15,358 bases of DNA from Pseudomonadales bacterium (lineage in GTDB: Bacteria > Pseudomonadota > Gammaproteobacteria > Pseudomonadales > Azotimanducaceae): positions 1 through 15,358 of the forward strand of contig JAKUTI010000037.1 in assembly GCA_022448765.1 (NCBI GenBank). Reading direction: 5' to 3'. Every line of letters starts with the position of its first letter. The first letter of the stretch is position 1. Below the pieces are notes generated by a model, which was not told the origin of the DNA, did not search any database, and worked only from the letters and a program-made list of their open reading frames with translations. The position numbers were made by a program, and so were the translations under genes. Positions 14,470-15,358 of the stretch are shown here, piece after piece.

Positions 14470-15358
14470 TCACTGGTGGTTTTGTTCAATGCGGGGCTCT
14501 GATGGGATAGAGGTACTCATGTCAGTCGTGAAAATACTTAAGAACTCCACCTGGGGATCATTCAAGGTTCCGCTAATTTGATACTTTCCGCTCGAAAGAT
14601 TTTCGATCTGAGCACCAAAAATGCGTCGTCCCAGCAACACTCCGACCCCCGCTGCCGGGTTGGCAATCGCAATATACGCGGCGTACCACGGCAAGCTGTC
14701 TGAAACCGGGAGCGTAACAACGAGTTCGTTATCGAGCGCCCCATCGGTTAAATCGACTGTGCCATTGACACGAAAAAGTAACCCGTTACCTTCGACAAAC
14801 ATTGGCTCCGAGAATTCCAAAATGCCGGATCGTAAGTTCACTCCCGCATGTATTCGATTGAAACTCACACCTTTAGATACAACATCCGAGAAATTTCCAG
14901 ATAATCGTCGCGCAATGGCTGAGTAATTCAGCAATCCTAAAATACGCGCGACCCCTCCACCCTGCTCTATATCAACGATTCGCCCGTTGTTGATCTCTGA
15001 ATCAATACGACCGACGACTTTGTCAACGTCAAATGCGAACGGAGACCCGGGCCAATCAAGGCTCCCTTTCCCGACAAACGATTCGGCTTCCATATTTAGG
15101 TCAAAGCCCCATTGAGAAAGCACCGACCGAAGTGCGACACCCTGAATACGGCCCTCAAAGTAGGTCCGATTAGTCGAACGAGACCAAAGCATCTCTTGAC
15201 TGCTACTAATCTCGATACCCCGAATTGCCCCGTCCAGTCCAAGAACCTGCATACCGTCCGGATGCGGCCGGAGGCGAAAACGCCAACGGCCATATTCTTC
15301 TAGCGAACCATCGATGTCGGTTATGAGTAGGTTTTCAACGGTGACATCTATCGGCCCA
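14470..15358 (-). CDS. yhdP: YhdP family AsmA-like protein, C-terminal part (5' end outside window)
   Basis: The frame is open to the window edge, with about 295 C-terminal residues present of a protein that usually has about 1,200-1,300. The first ATG in the frame (15252) is internal: upstream codons encode VENLLITDIDGSLEEYGRW and then RLRPHPDG, a typical AsmA-like repeat segment. Downstream are IDSEINNGRIVDIEQGGGVARILGLLNY, followed by RRLSGNFSDVVSKGVSFNRI, the most conserved block of YhdP, and later the P-AAGVGVLLGRRIFG stretch and YQISGTLNDPQVEFL near the end. YhdP, with TamB and YdbH, carries phospholipids from the inner to the outer membrane through a long hydrophobic groove. The N-terminal membrane anchor is not in the window. 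Genes often found beside it in relatives (nitrilase, tldD, pmbA) are not seen downstream. Confidence 0.88.
   Translation of the reverse strand, partial: GPIDVTVENLLITDIDGSLEEYGRWRFRLRPHPDGMQVLGLDGAIRGIEISSSQEMLWSRSTNRTYFEGRIQGVALRSVLSQWGFDLNMEAESFVGKGSLDWPGSPFAFDVDKVVGRIDSEINNGRIVDIEQGGGVARILGLLNYSAIARRLSGNFSDVVSKGVSFNRIHAGVNLRSGILEFSEPMFVEGNGLLFRVNGTVDLTDGALDNELVVTLPVSDSLPWYAAYIAIANPAAGVGVLLGRRIFGAQIENLSSGKYQISGTLNDPQVEFLSIFTTDMSTSIPSEPRIEQNHQ

Noticed and set aside
1..15358. CRISPR arrays, tRNA or rRNA genes, insertion sequences or phage genes.
   Set aside because: No regularly spaced repeats, terminal inverted repeats, transposase or RNA gene signature was seen on either strand.

Overview
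The window looks like a chromosomal segment of a gammaproteobacterium. The evidence is the combination of an LpoA-type PBP activator, DolP, SspA, ZapE, an ibaG-murA pair and the yrbG-kdsC-lptCAB-rpoN-ptsN-rapZ cluster. All are typical of Gammaproteobacteria with an LPS outer membrane. Base composition appears moderate by eye; it was not computed. No mobile element, tRNA, rRNA or CRISPR array was seen. Several genes start with TTG or GTG, and Shine-Dalgarno sequences are often weak.

Layout. At the left edge, the 3' part of lpoA is followed by dolP, both on the plus strand (1-1887). A minus-strand block runs from 7729 down to 2003: ibaG, murA, hisD, a possible tiny ORF, zapE, rplM, rpsI, sspA. 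A divergent intergenic region (7730-7863) separates it from a tightly packed plus-strand operon (7864-14057): yrbG, kdsC, lptC, lptA, lptB, rpoN, ptsN, rapZ. At the right edge the 3' end of a yhdP-like gene enters convergently on the minus strand.

Function. Most genes serve the cell envelope: peptidoglycan synthesis (murA, lpoA), Kdo formation and LPS export (kdsC, lptC, lptA, lptB), outer-membrane homeostasis (dolP, yhdP) and control of amino-sugar supply (rapZ). The rest are ribosomal proteins, a stringent-response regulator, sigma-54, nitrogen-PTS EIIA, one histidine-biosynthesis enzyme and a division ATPase.

Main discovery. Directly after rapZ, where ptsO (NPr) is expected, lies a clearly readable but broken ptsO. 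A 4-bp tandem duplication (GCAG GCAG) shifts the frame, and a missing G in a G-run shifts it back. The phosphoacceptor His is Gln, the conserved GKS motif is gone, and the original stop is lost. EIIA-Ntr (ptsN) next door still has its His. The other loci are also leaner than the family standard. hisG is missing between murA and hisD, kdsD between yrbG and kdsC, and hpf between rpoN and ptsN. yraN and diaA are missing between lpoA and dolP, where a 49-codon stretch may be the last trace of diaA. Together this suggests ongoing gene loss (streamlining or host association). That is an inference, because the missing genes could lie elsewhere in the genome. No new multi-gene system was seen.
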